Shown: positions 1 to 9,734 of the stretch, in pieces
Numbering within the stretch: the stretch's first letter is position 1
How the letters are laid out: each line of letters starts with the position of its first letter
Source: Ferrithrix thermotolerans DSM 19514
GTDB lineage: Bacteria; Actinomycetota; Acidimicrobiia; Acidimicrobiales; Ilumatobacteraceae
Direction of reading: 5' to 3'
Length of the DNA stretch: 44,003 nucleotides
Assembly (NCBI GenBank): GCA_945861325.1
Contig: CAMATY010000003.1
Span: forward strand, 1-44,003
Notes under the pieces: model-generated
The model's database searches: none
Told to the model about the DNA's origin: nothing
What the model saw: only the letters and a program-made list of their open reading frames with translations
Program-made: the position numbers and the translations under genes

Positions 1-2124
1 TTTCGTCGCCTCGGGCTATCGGTTGACTGGAGTTTGCTGTACACAACGATCAGCGAACATGCTCGGCGTACTGCGCAAAGTGTGTTCTTGCATAATCTCG
101 AACGCGGTGAGGCATACACGCAAGAAGCGCCGACGCTTTGGGATGTTGACTTCGGTACGGCAGTTGCGCAAGCAGAACTTGAAGACCGCGAGCGACCTGG
201 CGCGTTTCATAAATTAAAATTTCATGTGCCAGACGAAAGTCGCAGCGAGTTTGTAGTTGAAACAACTCGCCCAGAATTAATTGCTGCTTGCGTCGGACTG
301 GTCGCCCACCCTGATGATGCCCGATATCAACATTTGTTCGGCAAAATTGCACACACACCAATCTTTAATGTTGAAGTGCCGGTTTTTGCTCACCCACTTG
401 CGCAACAAGATAAGGGCTCGGGCATTGCAATGGTTTGCACATTCGGAGATCTAACGGATGTGATTTGGTGGCGCGAATTAAATCTTGAGACTCGCCCAAC
501 AATCGGACGCGACGGACGATTCGTTGCAGATGCTCCAGCAATAATGTCTGATAAAGCAAAACTGCAATATGCACGACTTGCTGGCAAAACTGTTAAGCAA
601 GCGCAAGTTTTGACTGTTGAGATGTTGCGCGAAACAGGCGAACTGATCGATGAGCCACGAGCAATAACCCACGCAGTTAAGTTTTACGAAAAAGGCGACC
701 GTCCACTTGAGATAGTTACGAGTCGTCAGTGGTATATAAGTAATGGTGGTCGCGATCAAGCACTTCGTGAAAAGTTACTTGCACGCGGTGACGAACTCAC
801 TTGGCATCCAGATTTCATGCAACACCGTTATGCAAACTGGGTCGGCGGTTTAAACGGCGACTGGCTCGTCAGCCGACAAAGATATTTTGGTGTGCCGATA
901 CCGCTTTGGTATCGCCTTGATGCACACGGCGAAGTCATTTATGACAATCCACTGGTGCCAACTAAAGATCAAATGCCAATTGACCCGAGTACAGATTTGC
1001 CAATTGGTTTTGCCGCTGAGCAACGCGGGCAAGCCAACGGCTTTGTTGGTGACCCCGACATCATGGATACTTGGGCGACTTCATCTTTGACTCCGCAAAT
1101 TGCTGGGCGATGGATTGATGGTGACGATTTGTTCGAACGAATTTTTCCGATGGATGTTCGACCACAAGGCCACGACATTATTCGTACTTGGTTGTTTGCC
1201 ACGATGGTTCGTTCGAACTTCGAACACAATCAAGCACCATGGAAGAACGCCGCACTCTCGGGTTGGATTCTTGACCCGGATCGTAAAAAGATGTCGAAAT
1301 CAAAAGGCAATGTTGTAACGCCATCAGATTTATTTGATCAATACGGCAGCGACGCTGTGCGATATTGGGCTGCATGTGCACGACCTGGTGTTGACACAAC
1401 TTTTAGTGAAGAGCAAATGAAAGTCGGGCGAAAACTCGCAACCAAGCTTCTGAACTTGACGAAGTTTGTGCTTGGTGCCGGAGAATTGACTCCGGATTCA
1501 AAACCGACTGACTTGATTGATCATGCAATGCTGACTCGCCTCGCAGTGGTGGTTGACGAAGCCACACTTGCACTTGAGCAATTTGATTACGCCCGAGCGC
1601 TCGAACGCACTGAAGCATTTTTCTGGTGGTTCTGCGATGATTATGTCGAATTGGTAAAAACTCGTGCCTACAGCCCTGGTCAAGAATCGTCGTCGGCGCG
1701 TAGTTCTTTGCACCGAGCGCTAAGTATTTTGCAACGGTTGTTTGCACCGATGTTGCCGTTTGCGACAGAAGAAGTTTGGTCATGGTGGCAATCGGGTTCA
1801 ATTCATTTGGCGAACTGGCCAACATCACAAGAAACTCTTGCAGACTTTGTTGCCTCAGATGATTCTGTGGCGCTGCTCGAAGCAACTTGCGTTGTGCTGG
1901 CAGCAGTTCGCCGAGCGAAAACCGAAGCCAAGGTTTCACAACGCGCAGAAGTAGCAGAGTTGATAATTACAGCTTCATCGGCGACAATCAAATTGCTTCA
2001 AACAAATATTCTCGACTTGCAAAATGCAGGGGCGCTAAAACAGATAAAATTTGTTGAATCAATATCGCAGACTGTTGCTCAAGAAATCACGGCTCAAGTC
2101 ACTCTTGCTATACCACTAACCTAA
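1..2124 (+). CDS. valS: Valine--tRNA ligase, 5' end truncated by window edge
   Basis: Frame is open from base 1 (FRRLGLSVDWSLLYTTISEHA...); class I aaRS motif KMSKSKGN; editing domain (TTRPE) and anticodon-binding region present. The listed start at 34 is an internal TTG. Confidence 0.95.
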   Translation, partial: FRRLGLSVDWSLLYTTISEHARRTAQSVFLHNLERGEAYTQEAPTLWDVDFGTAVAQAELEDRERPGAFHKLKFHVPDESRSEFVVETTRPELIAACVGLVAHPDDARYQHLFGKIAHTPIFNVEVPVFAHPLAQQDKGSGIAMVCTFGDLTDVIWWRELNLETRPTIGRDGRFVADAPAIMSDKAKLQYARLAGKTVKQAQVLTVEMLRETGELIDEPRAITHAVKFYEKGDRPLEIVTSRQWYISNGGRDQALREKLLARGDELTWHPDFMQHRYANWVGGLNGDWLVSRQRYFGVPIPLWYRLDAHGEVIYDNPLVPTKDQMPIDPSTDLPIGFAAEQRGQANGFVGDPDIMDTWATSSLTPQIAGRWIDGDDLFERIFPMDVRPQGHDIIRTWLFATMVRSNFEHNQAPWKNAALSGWILDPDRKKMSKSKGNVVTPSDLFDQYGSDAVRYWAACARPGVDTTFSEEQMKVGRKLATKLLNLTKFVLGAGELTPDSKPTDLIDHAMLTRLAVVVDEATLALEQFDYARALERTEAFFWWFCDDYVELVKTRAYSPGQESSSARSSLHRALSILQRLFAPMLPFATEEVWSWWQSGSIHLANWPTSQETLADFVASDDSVALLEATCVVLAAVRRAKTEAKVSQRAEVAELIITASSATIKLLQTNILDLQNAGALKQIKFVESISQTVAQEITAQVTLAIPLT

Positions 2125-2131
2125 TTAGCAG

Positions 2132-3436
2132 ATGAAAAGAAGCCCGCAAGCGCAAACCGACTTTAGTAGGCGACCAAAATCGCATTACTTTGTGCTGGCG
2201 TTAAATGTTTTCGTGAGCACTTTGCTGGTGATTTCGGGATTTGCACTGTTGTGGGTAAATAGTCGGGTTGACCAACGCCTGATAGTGACACTAAATAATT
2301 CGAAAGTGGACGCGCCAAAAGACGTGCAACTTGCCGATGGATCAACCATCGGAACAGATTGGGTGCTTGACGAAAAAAGCCTTGACGCAAAGAATTTTTT
2401 GTTGACGGGTTCCGACAATGGTTCGTGCGCTGACGCAAAAAGCGCTACCTCGGGAGGAATCGGCGACCGCACAAGTCTCGGCGAACGTAGCGACACGATC
2501 ATGATTATTCGAATTGACCCGAGTTCAAAACGAGCAGCGATTCTTTCATTTCCGCGCGACTTGTGGGTCAACATCGCCGGCACAACACGACAGAACAGAA
2601 TTAACTCGGCGTTCAAAAGTACTGACCCAAACAGACTTGTTGCAACGATTGAAAAGAGTTTTGGTATTTCTGTAGATCACTATGTCAACGTCAATTTCTG
2701 TGCCTTCAAAGAAATCGTCACGGCAGTCGACGGTGTAAAGGTTCCGTTTTTATATCCGACACGCGACAAAAAAACTGGGTTCAGTGTCTCTGAGCCAGGT
2801 TGTATCAACTTTGATGGAGACCGAGCACTGGCATATGTTCGCTCACGATCGGGTTACAGATATTTTGATACAACAAACCAAAAATGGCTCGAAGATCCAA
2901 CTGGTGACCTTGGTCGAATTAGCCGGCAACAAGATTTCTTGCGGAGATCAATGCAACGCGCGCTTGATAAAGGTTCTTCAAGTCTTTCGGTTGCCAATAG
3001 TTTGCTGAACGCGGCACTTAAGAATGTAATCACTGACGATCAACTAACACCACGCGGAATGCTCGATCTTGCTCAAACTATGCGCGACTTAAACACCAGG
3101 ACAGTTGCTACTTACACGATTGAGTCTTACCCGAAACAAATCGGCGAATTATCAGTTTTAATTCCGTCAATACAATCAGAAACAATGAAACAGATTCTTG
3201 CGATTTTTCAAGGTCGAGCACCACTGGTCGCTCAAAAAGTTGTAGCACGCAATTCAAACGATCTAACTGTGGTGTTTGCTGCCCAGCGAATTGCCGCTTC
3301 AACAACGAGCACGAGTACAACAATTGCAGTACCCACAACAATCACAACAATTGCTGGGCCAACTTCAGGTGATAATGCCAATCCACTGCAAAAGACAGTC
3401 GGTGTTGTTCCTCCTGATGACCCAAGTTGTCGGTGA
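2132..3436 (+). CDS. LytR-CpsA-Psr (LCP) family cell-envelope glycopolymer transferase
   Basis: N-terminal TM helix, then LCP core: RSDTIMIIRIDPSSKRAAILSFPRDLWV, RINSAF, VDHYVNVNFCAFKEIVTAVDGV, FDGDRALAYVRSR; Thr/Ser-rich C-terminus. Confidence 0.9.
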   Translation: MKRSPQAQTDFSRRPKSHYFVLALNVFVSTLLVISGFALLWVNSRVDQRLIVTLNNSKVDAPKDVQLADGSTIGTDWVLDEKSLDAKNFLLTGSDNGSCADAKSATSGGIGDRTSLGERSDTIMIIRIDPSSKRAAILSFPRDLWVNIAGTTRQNRINSAFKSTDPNRLVATIEKSFGISVDHYVNVNFCAFKEIVTAVDGVKVPFLYPTRDKKTGFSVSEPGCINFDGDRALAYVRSRSGYRYFDTTNQKWLEDPTGDLGRISRQQDFLRRSMQRALDKGSSSLSVANSLLNAALKNVITDDQLTPRGMLDLAQTMRDLNTRTVATYTIESYPKQIGELSVLIPSIQSETMKQILAIFQGRAPLVAQKVVARNSNDLTVVFAAQRIAASTTSTSTTIAVPTTITTIAGPTSGDNANPLQKTVGVVPPDDPSCR

Positions 3437-3490
3437 GTTATTAACTGTCCTACAAAAACACAACTGACTACTATTACTCGGGGGTATTAA

Positions 3491-4081
3491 ATGGAAGTTC
3501 TTATTGCAATAGTCATCACTGTGATTTCATATTTTTTTGGTACTTTCCCGAGCGCAGCAATTGTTGCTGGTCGAAAAAATCTTGACATCACAACTGTTGG
3601 CTCTGGTAACCCTGGTGCATCAAATGTGATCCGTAATCTTGGATGGAAAGTTGGGCTTGCCGTCTTTTTAATGGACATGGCCAAAGCTGCACTTGCTGTC
3701 GGTCTGGCATGGATCACTACGTCAGACCAACGAGGCCCATTTTCATATGTTTGTTTGTTCGCCGCGATCATTGGTCATTCATACCCAGTCACTCGAAAAT
3801 TCAAAGGCGGCAAAGGTGTTGCTTGCGGTGGTGGTGGAATGTTTGTTTTGTTTCCGTTGACAAGTTTGATTTTATTTAGTTCGTGGTTTGTTTTGACCAA
3901 GGCCACTCGAAAAGCATCAATTGCCTCGTTGGCAATCTCAATCGCACTTCCATTCGGAATTTATTTAGAAGGTGCGGAGAACTGGGAGATCGCCACAACA
4001 TTGGCGCTAGTTGCATTTATTATTGCTAAACATTTGCCAAACTTACGACGACTTAAATCGCACGAAGAGCCAGACATTTAG
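3491..4081 (+). CDS. plsY: Glycerol-3-phosphate acyltransferase PlsY
   Basis: Motifs GSGNPGASNVIRNLGWKVGLAVFLMDMAKA, GHSYPVTRKFKGGKGVA; multi-TM protein of ~196 aa. Confidence 0.93.
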   Translation: MEVLIAIVITVISYFFGTFPSAAIVAGRKNLDITTVGSGNPGASNVIRNLGWKVGLAVFLMDMAKAALAVGLAWITTSDQRGPFSYVCLFAAIIGHSYPVTRKFKGGKGVACGGGGMFVLFPLTSLILFSSWFVLTKATRKASIASLAISIALPFGIYLEGAENWEIATTLALVAFIIAKHLPNLRRLKSHEEPDI

Positions 4082-4112
4082 TCAAACCAGACTTACGAAC
4101 TTATAGTTTCTC

Positions 4113-4136
4113 GCTAGTGTTTTGGCTAGTGTTTTA
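4113..4136. repeat. Two-copy 12-bp tandem repeat GCTAGTGTTTTG/A
   Basis: gctagtgttttg gctagtgtttta read directly in the plsY-dedA intergenic region. Confidence 0.9.
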
Positions 4137-4140
4137 GTAA

Positions 4141-4758
4141 GTGCTTCCATTTATAAATACTTTTTTTGACTGGTTAAAAGAATCGTCGTCATCGCCATGG
4201 TTCTATTTGATTATTTTTTCCGTCGCCGTATTTGACTCAGTGTTACCGATTGTTCCAAGTGAAACTCTGGTGATAATTGGTGGCGTGAGCGCTGGTTCTG
4301 GCTCGCTTTCAATTGTGATTGTAATTCTTTGCGCCGCGGGTGGCGCTTTTGTCGGAGACAACCTGAGTTACCTGATTGGTCGCGAAGCAAGTGACTGGGT
4401 TATCAAAAGGCGAACTCGCACCGAAAAAGGTAAACGACAGATGGCAAACATTGTTGAACAAATTCATGAGCGCGGTGGCATGTTGTTAATCACAGCAAGA
4501 TTTATTCCTGGTGGGCGAACACTACTGACACTTTCATGCGGGGTAACTGTTCAGCCACGCAAATGGTTTATCGGCTGGGCTGTTGTTGCGGCAAGTGTTT
4601 GGTCGTTGTATGCGTCGCTACTTGGTTTTGTCGGAGGTAAATCTTTTGCCGACAACCACACCAAAGCTTTTTTGATTGCATTCGCCGGCGCCTTCGGTGT
4701 GACAATAATAATTGAGGGATTTCGCGCCACCTCACACTGGCTTAAGCGCCGAAAGTAA
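4141..4758 (+). CDS. DedA family membrane protein (VTT domain)
   Basis: IVPSETLVIIGG, GAFVGDNLSYLIGREAS, ARFIPGGRTLLTLSCG typical of DedA/SNARE-associated proteins; GTG start. Confidence 0.88.
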   Translation: MLPFINTFFDWLKESSSSPWFYLIIFSVAVFDSVLPIVPSETLVIIGGVSAGSGSLSIVIVILCAAGGAFVGDNLSYLIGREASDWVIKRRTRTEKGKRQMANIVEQIHERGGMLLITARFIPGGRTLLTLSCGVTVQPRKWFIGWAVVAASVWSLYASLLGFVGGKSFADNHTKAFLIAFAGAFGVTIIIEGFRATSHWLKRRK

Positions 4759-4791
4759 ATCGGTTAGTCAGCGGCTGTAAAGTTAATCGCA

Positions 4792-5745
4792 GTGACTCTG
4801 CGATTAAGCGTTGACTCAAGTTCATGGAATCTTCATTTTCGTGAGGTTGCAAAGAGCCTTGTAAATGTCGTCCCAGTTGTAAAAGGTAACGGATATGGGT
4901 TTGGACGCCAAACACTCATGTCACACGCCGCTTCAATCGCCAATGAAATTGCAGTTGGCACGGTTTTTGAAGCACACGATGTGCCTGCCAACTGCACTGC
5001 GATCGTGCTTACCCCAGCCGGAACTGAGATACCAAAGTCATTACCTTCAACTGCGGTGTTAACAGTTGGCTCGCTACACCACATTGAAAACTTAAAAAAT
5101 AATTCTTGGCGTGGTTCGGTAGTCGTAAAACTTCGCTCAAGCATGAACCGTTACGGTGCCAACAAAGATGAACTGACAAACCTTTTAGCGGCGATTAAAA
5201 ATGCGGGGCTGACTCAGGTTGGTTGGTCAATTCATCCGCCACTCGATGGCCAACCAGAAGATCATCTACGCGAAATAAAGCATTGGATGTCGGAATTATC
5301 TTCTGATCTGCCATGGTTTATCAGTCACACCAACGCTGTCAATGCAAACGAATTACGCAAAGAGTTCTCTAAAAATAAAATTCGTGTTCGCTCTGGCACA
5401 TTACTTTGGCTCGGCGATAAGTCAATGATCAAACTCACTGCCGATGTACTGGATATTCGTTCTGTTAAGAAAGGCGAAACTGCGGGCTATCGCAATGTCG
5501 AAATCACTAGCGACTCGACAATCGCAATGATCGGTGTTGGTACAAGTCACGGCGTTCATCTAGTTGGCGCAGAACTAAGCCCGTTTCATTTCAATCAACA
5601 GCGCCTTGCACTTGTTGAACTATCACATATGCACACATCAATGGTATTCATTCCAGAAAATAGTCAGTCTCTAAAAATTACTGACAGCGTCGAAGTACAA
5701 CAACCATTGACGCGTATCTACCCAGACATTATTTCTTGGATCTAA
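4792..5745 (+). CDS. Alanine-racemase-like PLP-dependent protein
   Basis: PLP-lysine motif VVPVVKGNGYGFG (cf. VKANAYGHG of Alr), HPP segment, C-terminal KKGETAGYR resembling the Alr catalytic-Tyr region; shorter than typical Alr (317 aa). Confidence 0.7.
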   Translation: MTLRLSVDSSSWNLHFREVAKSLVNVVPVVKGNGYGFGRQTLMSHAASIANEIAVGTVFEAHDVPANCTAIVLTPAGTEIPKSLPSTAVLTVGSLHHIENLKNNSWRGSVVVKLRSSMNRYGANKDELTNLLAAIKNAGLTQVGWSIHPPLDGQPEDHLREIKHWMSELSSDLPWFISHTNAVNANELRKEFSKNKIRVRSGTLLWLGDKSMIKLTADVLDIRSVKKGETAGYRNVEITSDSTIAMIGVGTSHGVHLVGAELSPFHFNQQRLALVELSHMHTSMVFIPENSQSLKITDSVEVQQPLTRIYPDIISWI

Positions 5746-5747
5746 AA

Positions 5748-6869
5748 ATGTCGCCTGACTCGAGTACTCGTGAAAACGATGTTCGAATAGTCAGCTTGGA
5801 TGTGACGCGAACAATTGCATTGTTCGGAATCATCGTTCTCAACTATCACGGATATCTGAATTTTTCTGGTGCACTGAGCACCTCCAGGCAATCAATTTTT
5901 GAACGGTGGTGGCATCCATTTAACGGTGTGCTGGCGAATCCGTTTCCAGTTGGGTTTGTACTGATTGCCGGAATGGGCGTGTCGCTGATGATCGGTGCGA
6001 CAAATTCAAAACAGCTAGTCACTGAAATCCGTTGGCGGCTGGCACGACGGGGATTATTTCTTTTGGCACTCGGGTACGGCATCAACTGGGTTTGGCCAGG
6101 AACAATTTTGCCGTACTACGGTGCATTTTTTTTGGTTGCCAGTGTGATTGCGATCTGGTCAAAAGCTAAATTAATTTTACTTGGATTAATCGCGATGATT
6201 GTCGCTGCAGTTATTGAATGGTGGCGATTTGAGCAATCACTCGAAGGAAATTTCACTGGTTGGCTTTCACCCGCTGAACCGAATACGCCTCGAAACTTTC
6301 TGATAAGAATATTTATTGACTACACGCATCCGCTGTTCCCATGGTTAGCGTTTTTTATTACAGGTATTTTACTTGGTCGTATTTATTTAAGAATAAAAGT
6401 CATTCGTCTCAAACTTGTCGCAATCAGCATTGCTGCTATTGCAATTTCATATTCACTGAATTCAATAGTTAACTCGGCCACCAACTCTCAAAGCAATCGT
6501 GATAAAAGTTTGAGGCATTTGGTTTCAACCAGGCCTTTTGATCGTGGTTTACTTTATGTAATTTCTACGATTGGCGTTGTTGTCGCCGTATTTTTTGTTG
6601 TCGATTTTCTATGCGAACGCTACAAAGATTCAACCATCATCCAGACTGCGCGCATCACTGGCCAGATGACATTGACGATATATCTGGCCCATATTTTTAT
6701 TTATAATGCAGTTGTGAACTGGTGGCAACTGGTGACACCAACAGGTCTAGACACAGCGATGACGATGAGTCTTGCTGTTTATATTTCGGCGATCATTTGG
6801 TCTAACTGGTGGCACAATCGTTTCGGGCATGGGCCTGTTGAGCGTGTTTATCGCCGATTCGGTGGCTAA
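5748..6869 (+). CDS. DUF418-like / acyltransferase-like multi-TM membrane protein
   Basis: RIVSLDVTRTIALFGIIVLNYHGY N-terminus, multiple TM segments, C-terminal GQMTLTIYLAHIFIYN; ATG at 5748 preferred over TTG at 5736. Confidence 0.65.
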   Translation: MSPDSSTRENDVRIVSLDVTRTIALFGIIVLNYHGYLNFSGALSTSRQSIFERWWHPFNGVLANPFPVGFVLIAGMGVSLMIGATNSKQLVTEIRWRLARRGLFLLALGYGINWVWPGTILPYYGAFFLVASVIAIWSKAKLILLGLIAMIVAAVIEWWRFEQSLEGNFTGWLSPAEPNTPRNFLIRIFIDYTHPLFPWLAFFITGILLGRIYLRIKVIRLKLVAISIAAIAISYSLNSIVNSATNSQSNRDKSLRHLVSTRPFDRGLLYVISTIGVVVAVFFVVDFLCERYKDSTIIQTARITGQMTLTIYLAHIFIYNAVVNWWQLVTPTGLDTAMTMSLAVYISAIIWSNWWHNRFGHGPVERVYRRFGG

Positions 6870-6894
6870 TTAAACAACCGAATAACTTTTGACA

Positions 6895-8163
6895 TCATGT
6901 AACTCGAGTCGTCGCCTCGCCCACCTCAAGATATTTTTTCGTTGCAACTAATTCTCGGATTCGCTCAAAGCCATCAAAAACTTCGACATAACTTGTTGGT
7001 AGTGGAGAAATTGCCAACCTGACGCAATCTGGCTGGCGAAAATCGCCGATTACGTTTCCAAAAATTCGCATCGCTTCAGAAATTTTCTGTGCATCTTGGT
7101 GGCGCACAGAAATATGACCACCGCGCCTGTTTGAGTTGCGCGGTGTGACAACCGAGAACCCAAGTGGTGCGAGCCAAGCATCGTGCAATGCCAGCATCAA
7201 CTCGGTGCCTTGCGCAGCTTTTTGCGCAATCATCGGCAACCCCGCACGCTCAATCATCGAAAATGCAGTAGTTACGCAGCGCATTCCGATAATGCTCGGG
7301 CTTGCGACTTGAAATCCGCGCATTCCAGAAGTGCGATCAAAACCCTGTGCCATTGCAAACTGATCGTTCTGCGCAAACCAACCTTGAATCGGCACATTCA
7401 ATTCGCTTTGCAGACGATGACTCACATAAAGCCACGCAGGTGAGCCTGGCCCAGAGTTGCCGTATTTATACGTGCAGCCGACAGCAAGATCAACTTTGTC
7501 GCGGTCGTATTGCATTGGTACAACTCCGACGGCGTGACTCGCATCCCAAACGAAAAGCGCACCAGCATCACGAGCAAGTTGAGTTAACTTTGCGACATCA
7601 TGCAAAACTCCAGAGCGATACTGAATAACTGAAAGCGAAACAAGCGCAACGTCATCGTTTAAAACAGCCGAGAGCATCTCTGGCGAAATATATTCTTCGC
7701 CGCTGTCGTCGTCGATCACGACAAGTTTTAATCCGCGTTGTTTACAGATGCCCTCAAGGACGTAACGATCGGTCGGAAAGTTTGCCGAATCAGTGATTAC
7801 AGTTTTGCGATCAGATCTGGCGTCAACTGCGGCGCAGCAGAGTTGATAAAAATTCACACTCGTTGTGTCGACACATAACATCTGGCCAGCAGCGGCACCT
7901 AAAGAGGCCCGACCGATTAAATCGCCTACCAACTGAGCTTCGTCAATCCACTCAGACCATCCCGAAACAAGTTTCGTTGCCCACTCTGTACGCAAATAAT
8001 TATCTACGACATTTACGGTTTCAGTTGGCATTCGCCCAAGTGAGTTGCCATCGAGATAACACAAAGACGGATCAACAATCATAAATTCGTCTCGGTACTT
8101 GGCTAGTGGGTCTTTAGTATCAAGCGCCTGAGCAGTGCTTCGCGAAGTCATGTCATTTGGCAT
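6895..8163 (-). CDS. kynU: Kynureninase
   Basis: PLP fold-type I; CYLDGNSLGRMP, SGWSEWIDEAQLVGDLIGRASLGAAAGQ, VWDASHAVGVVPMQYDRDKVDLAVGCTYKYGNSGPGSPAWLYV. Start likely ATG at 8163 or 8151, not the longer ORF start at 8310. Confidence 0.93.
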   Translation of the reverse strand: MPNDMTSRSTAQALDTKDPLAKYRDEFMIVDPSLCYLDGNSLGRMPTETVNVVDNYLRTEWATKLVSGWSEWIDEAQLVGDLIGRASLGAAAGQMLCVDTTSVNFYQLCCAAVDARSDRKTVITDSANFPTDRYVLEGICKQRGLKLVVIDDDSGEEYISPEMLSAVLNDDVALVSLSVIQYRSGVLHDVAKLTQLARDAGALFVWDASHAVGVVPMQYDRDKVDLAVGCTYKYGNSGPGSPAWLYVSHRLQSELNVPIQGWFAQNDQFAMAQGFDRTSGMRGFQVASPSIIGMRCVTTAFSMIERAGLPMIAQKAAQGTELMLALHDAWLAPLGFSVVTPRNSNRRGGHISVRHQDAQKISEAMRIFGNVIGDFRQPDCVRLAISPLPTSYVEVFDGFERIRELVATKKYLEVGEATTRVT

Positions 8164-8176
8164 ACGCTCACCGTAT
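8162..8176. promoter_or_regulatory. Short inverted repeat ATACG-CTCAC-CGTAT between divergent kynU and kynA; possible operator
   Basis: Perfect 5-bp arms, 5-bp spacer, lying immediately upstream of kynA ATG (8177) and at the kynU start; function inferred from position only. Confidence 0.3.
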
Positions 8177-8992
8177 ATGAATTCGGCAGAAAACTCTGAA
8201 CTATTTAGTTCTGCTGTTACATATTCGTCGTATTTAAGTGTTGACCAATTGCTTGAGTTGCAAAAACCTCGATCCGATGGTCCAGAACATGACGAAATGC
8301 TATTTATCATCGTGCATCAGACATATGAGTTGTGGTTTAAATGCGTGTTGCACGAACTCGCTCGTGCTCAATCACTCTTAACAACCGGCGATACACACGC
8401 TTCATTATCTGTGCTTAGTCGTGTGCGCACAATTTTTAAAGTTCTAGTTAGTCAAGTTGACATTTTAGAAACAATGACGCCGCTGCAATTTAATTCGTTT
8501 CGCGATCGCCTTGAAGCCGCAAGTGGTTTTCAATCAGTGCAGTTTCGTGAACTTGAAGCAGTGCTCGGGAGACGAGACGCAACAATGGCAGACCACCTCG
8601 AGCCGAATAGCCAAGCACGCATGCGAGTTGTTGACGCAATGAATCGCCCATCGCTTTGGGACTCAGTAATTATCTACCTCGTCCAGCATGGTCACAAAAT
8701 ACCCGACGAAATAACAAAACGAAATTTGGCTGAGAGTTACGTCGCAAATGATGCGGTGCAGGAGTCACTTGCAAACGCCTACCGCCAAGACCCTCAAGTA
8801 GCAATGTTGCTTGAACGCTTACTAGACATTGACGAAGGCTTACAAGAGTGGCGCTACCGCCATGTCAAAATGGTTGAGCGAACGATTGGCTTAAAGCATG
8901 GAACTGGTGGATCAAGCGGCGCTGCATATCTTGCCTCAACATTATTCAAACCAGTATTCCCAGACCTATGGGCAGTACGCTCACGCTTCTAA
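8177..8992 (+). CDS. kynA: Tryptophan 2,3-dioxygenase
   Basis: TYSSYLSVDQLLELQKP, PEHDEMLFIIVHQTYELWFKCVLHEL, FRDRLEAASGFQSVQFRELEAVLG, GTGGSSGAAYL: canonical TDO motifs. Confidence 0.95.
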   Translation: MNSAENSELFSSAVTYSSYLSVDQLLELQKPRSDGPEHDEMLFIIVHQTYELWFKCVLHELARAQSLLTTGDTHASLSVLSRVRTIFKVLVSQVDILETMTPLQFNSFRDRLEAASGFQSVQFRELEAVLGRRDATMADHLEPNSQARMRVVDAMNRPSLWDSVIIYLVQHGHKIPDEITKRNLAESYVANDAVQESLANAYRQDPQVAMLLERLLDIDEGLQEWRYRHVKMVERTIGLKHGTGGSSGAAYLASTLFKPVFPDLWAVRSRF

Positions 8993-9002
8993 AAATTTAG
9001 CG

Positions 9003-9674
9003 ATGCAAACTGATTGGAAATTGCTACTTCAGCCAGAGTTTGAAAAATCGTATTTCAAACAATTACAGAAATTTGTTAAAGCCGACAGAAATCAATTTAC
9101 TGTTTTCCCAAGCCACGAGAATGTGTTCAGAGCATTTGAGTTAACAAACTACGCAGACACGCGAGTAGTAATTCTTGGTCAAGATCCGTATCACGGTGCT
9201 AATCAGGCAAATGGTTTGTGCTTTTCGGTGCAGAGTGACGTTGCAATACCACCATCACTAAAGAATATTTTTAAAGAACTGCAATCTGATTTAGATTTCA
9301 CGCCGAACACGAAGATCGCTAATCATGGCAACCTCGAACATTGGGCGCAACAAGGTGTTCTGATGTTGAACACAACGCTTACAGTTCGGGCTGGTGAGGC
9401 TGGTTCACATCAAGGTTTGGGTTGGGAAACGTTCACCGATGAAGTCATTCGCATCATTAACAACAAATCACACCCAGTAGTCTTCGTATTCTGGGGCGCG
9501 ATGGCCCGAAAGAAAAAACTACTGATCAATACTGACAAGCACCACATTGTCGAGAGTGCACACCCGTCTCCGCTGTCGGCACACAACGGATTCATTGGTT
9601 CTCGGCCGTTTACAAAAATCAATAATGCGCTAGCGATAGCAAACTTCAAACCAATTGATTGGCGCATTAATTAA
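9003..9674 (+). CDS. ung: Uracil-DNA glycosylase family 1
   Basis: VVILGQDPYHGANQANGLCFSV, WAQQGVLMLNTTLTVRAGEAGSHQGLGWE, ESAHPSPLSAHNGFIGSRPF; ATG at 9003 in frame with listed ORF. Confidence 0.96.
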   Translation: MQTDWKLLLQPEFEKSYFKQLQKFVKADRNQFTVFPSHENVFRAFELTNYADTRVVILGQDPYHGANQANGLCFSVQSDVAIPPSLKNIFKELQSDLDFTPNTKIANHGNLEHWAQQGVLMLNTTLTVRAGEAGSHQGLGWETFTDEVIRIINNKSHPVVFVFWGAMARKKKLLINTDKHHIVESAHPSPLSAHNGFIGSRPFTKINNALAIANFKPIDWRIN

Positions 9675-9734
9675 CGCGATGATCAGTGCACCGAATAGCA
9701 GCCGCACCTGTGCCCTAGTTAAGGTATAACCATC

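Noticed and set aside
1403-1939. Minus-strand 178-aa ORF within valS
   Set aside because: Entirely antisense to a strongly recognisable valS reading frame; low-complexity composition and no family resemblance.
2185-2616. Minus-strand 143-aa ORF
   Set aside because: Antisense to the LCP gene, no recognisable motif; typical shadow ORF.
8163-8310. N-terminal extension of the kynU ORF
   Set aside because: Extension overlaps kynA coding sequence antisense; kynureninase homology starts around LAKYRDEFMIVDPSLCYLDG, so ATG at 8163 or 8151 is preferred.
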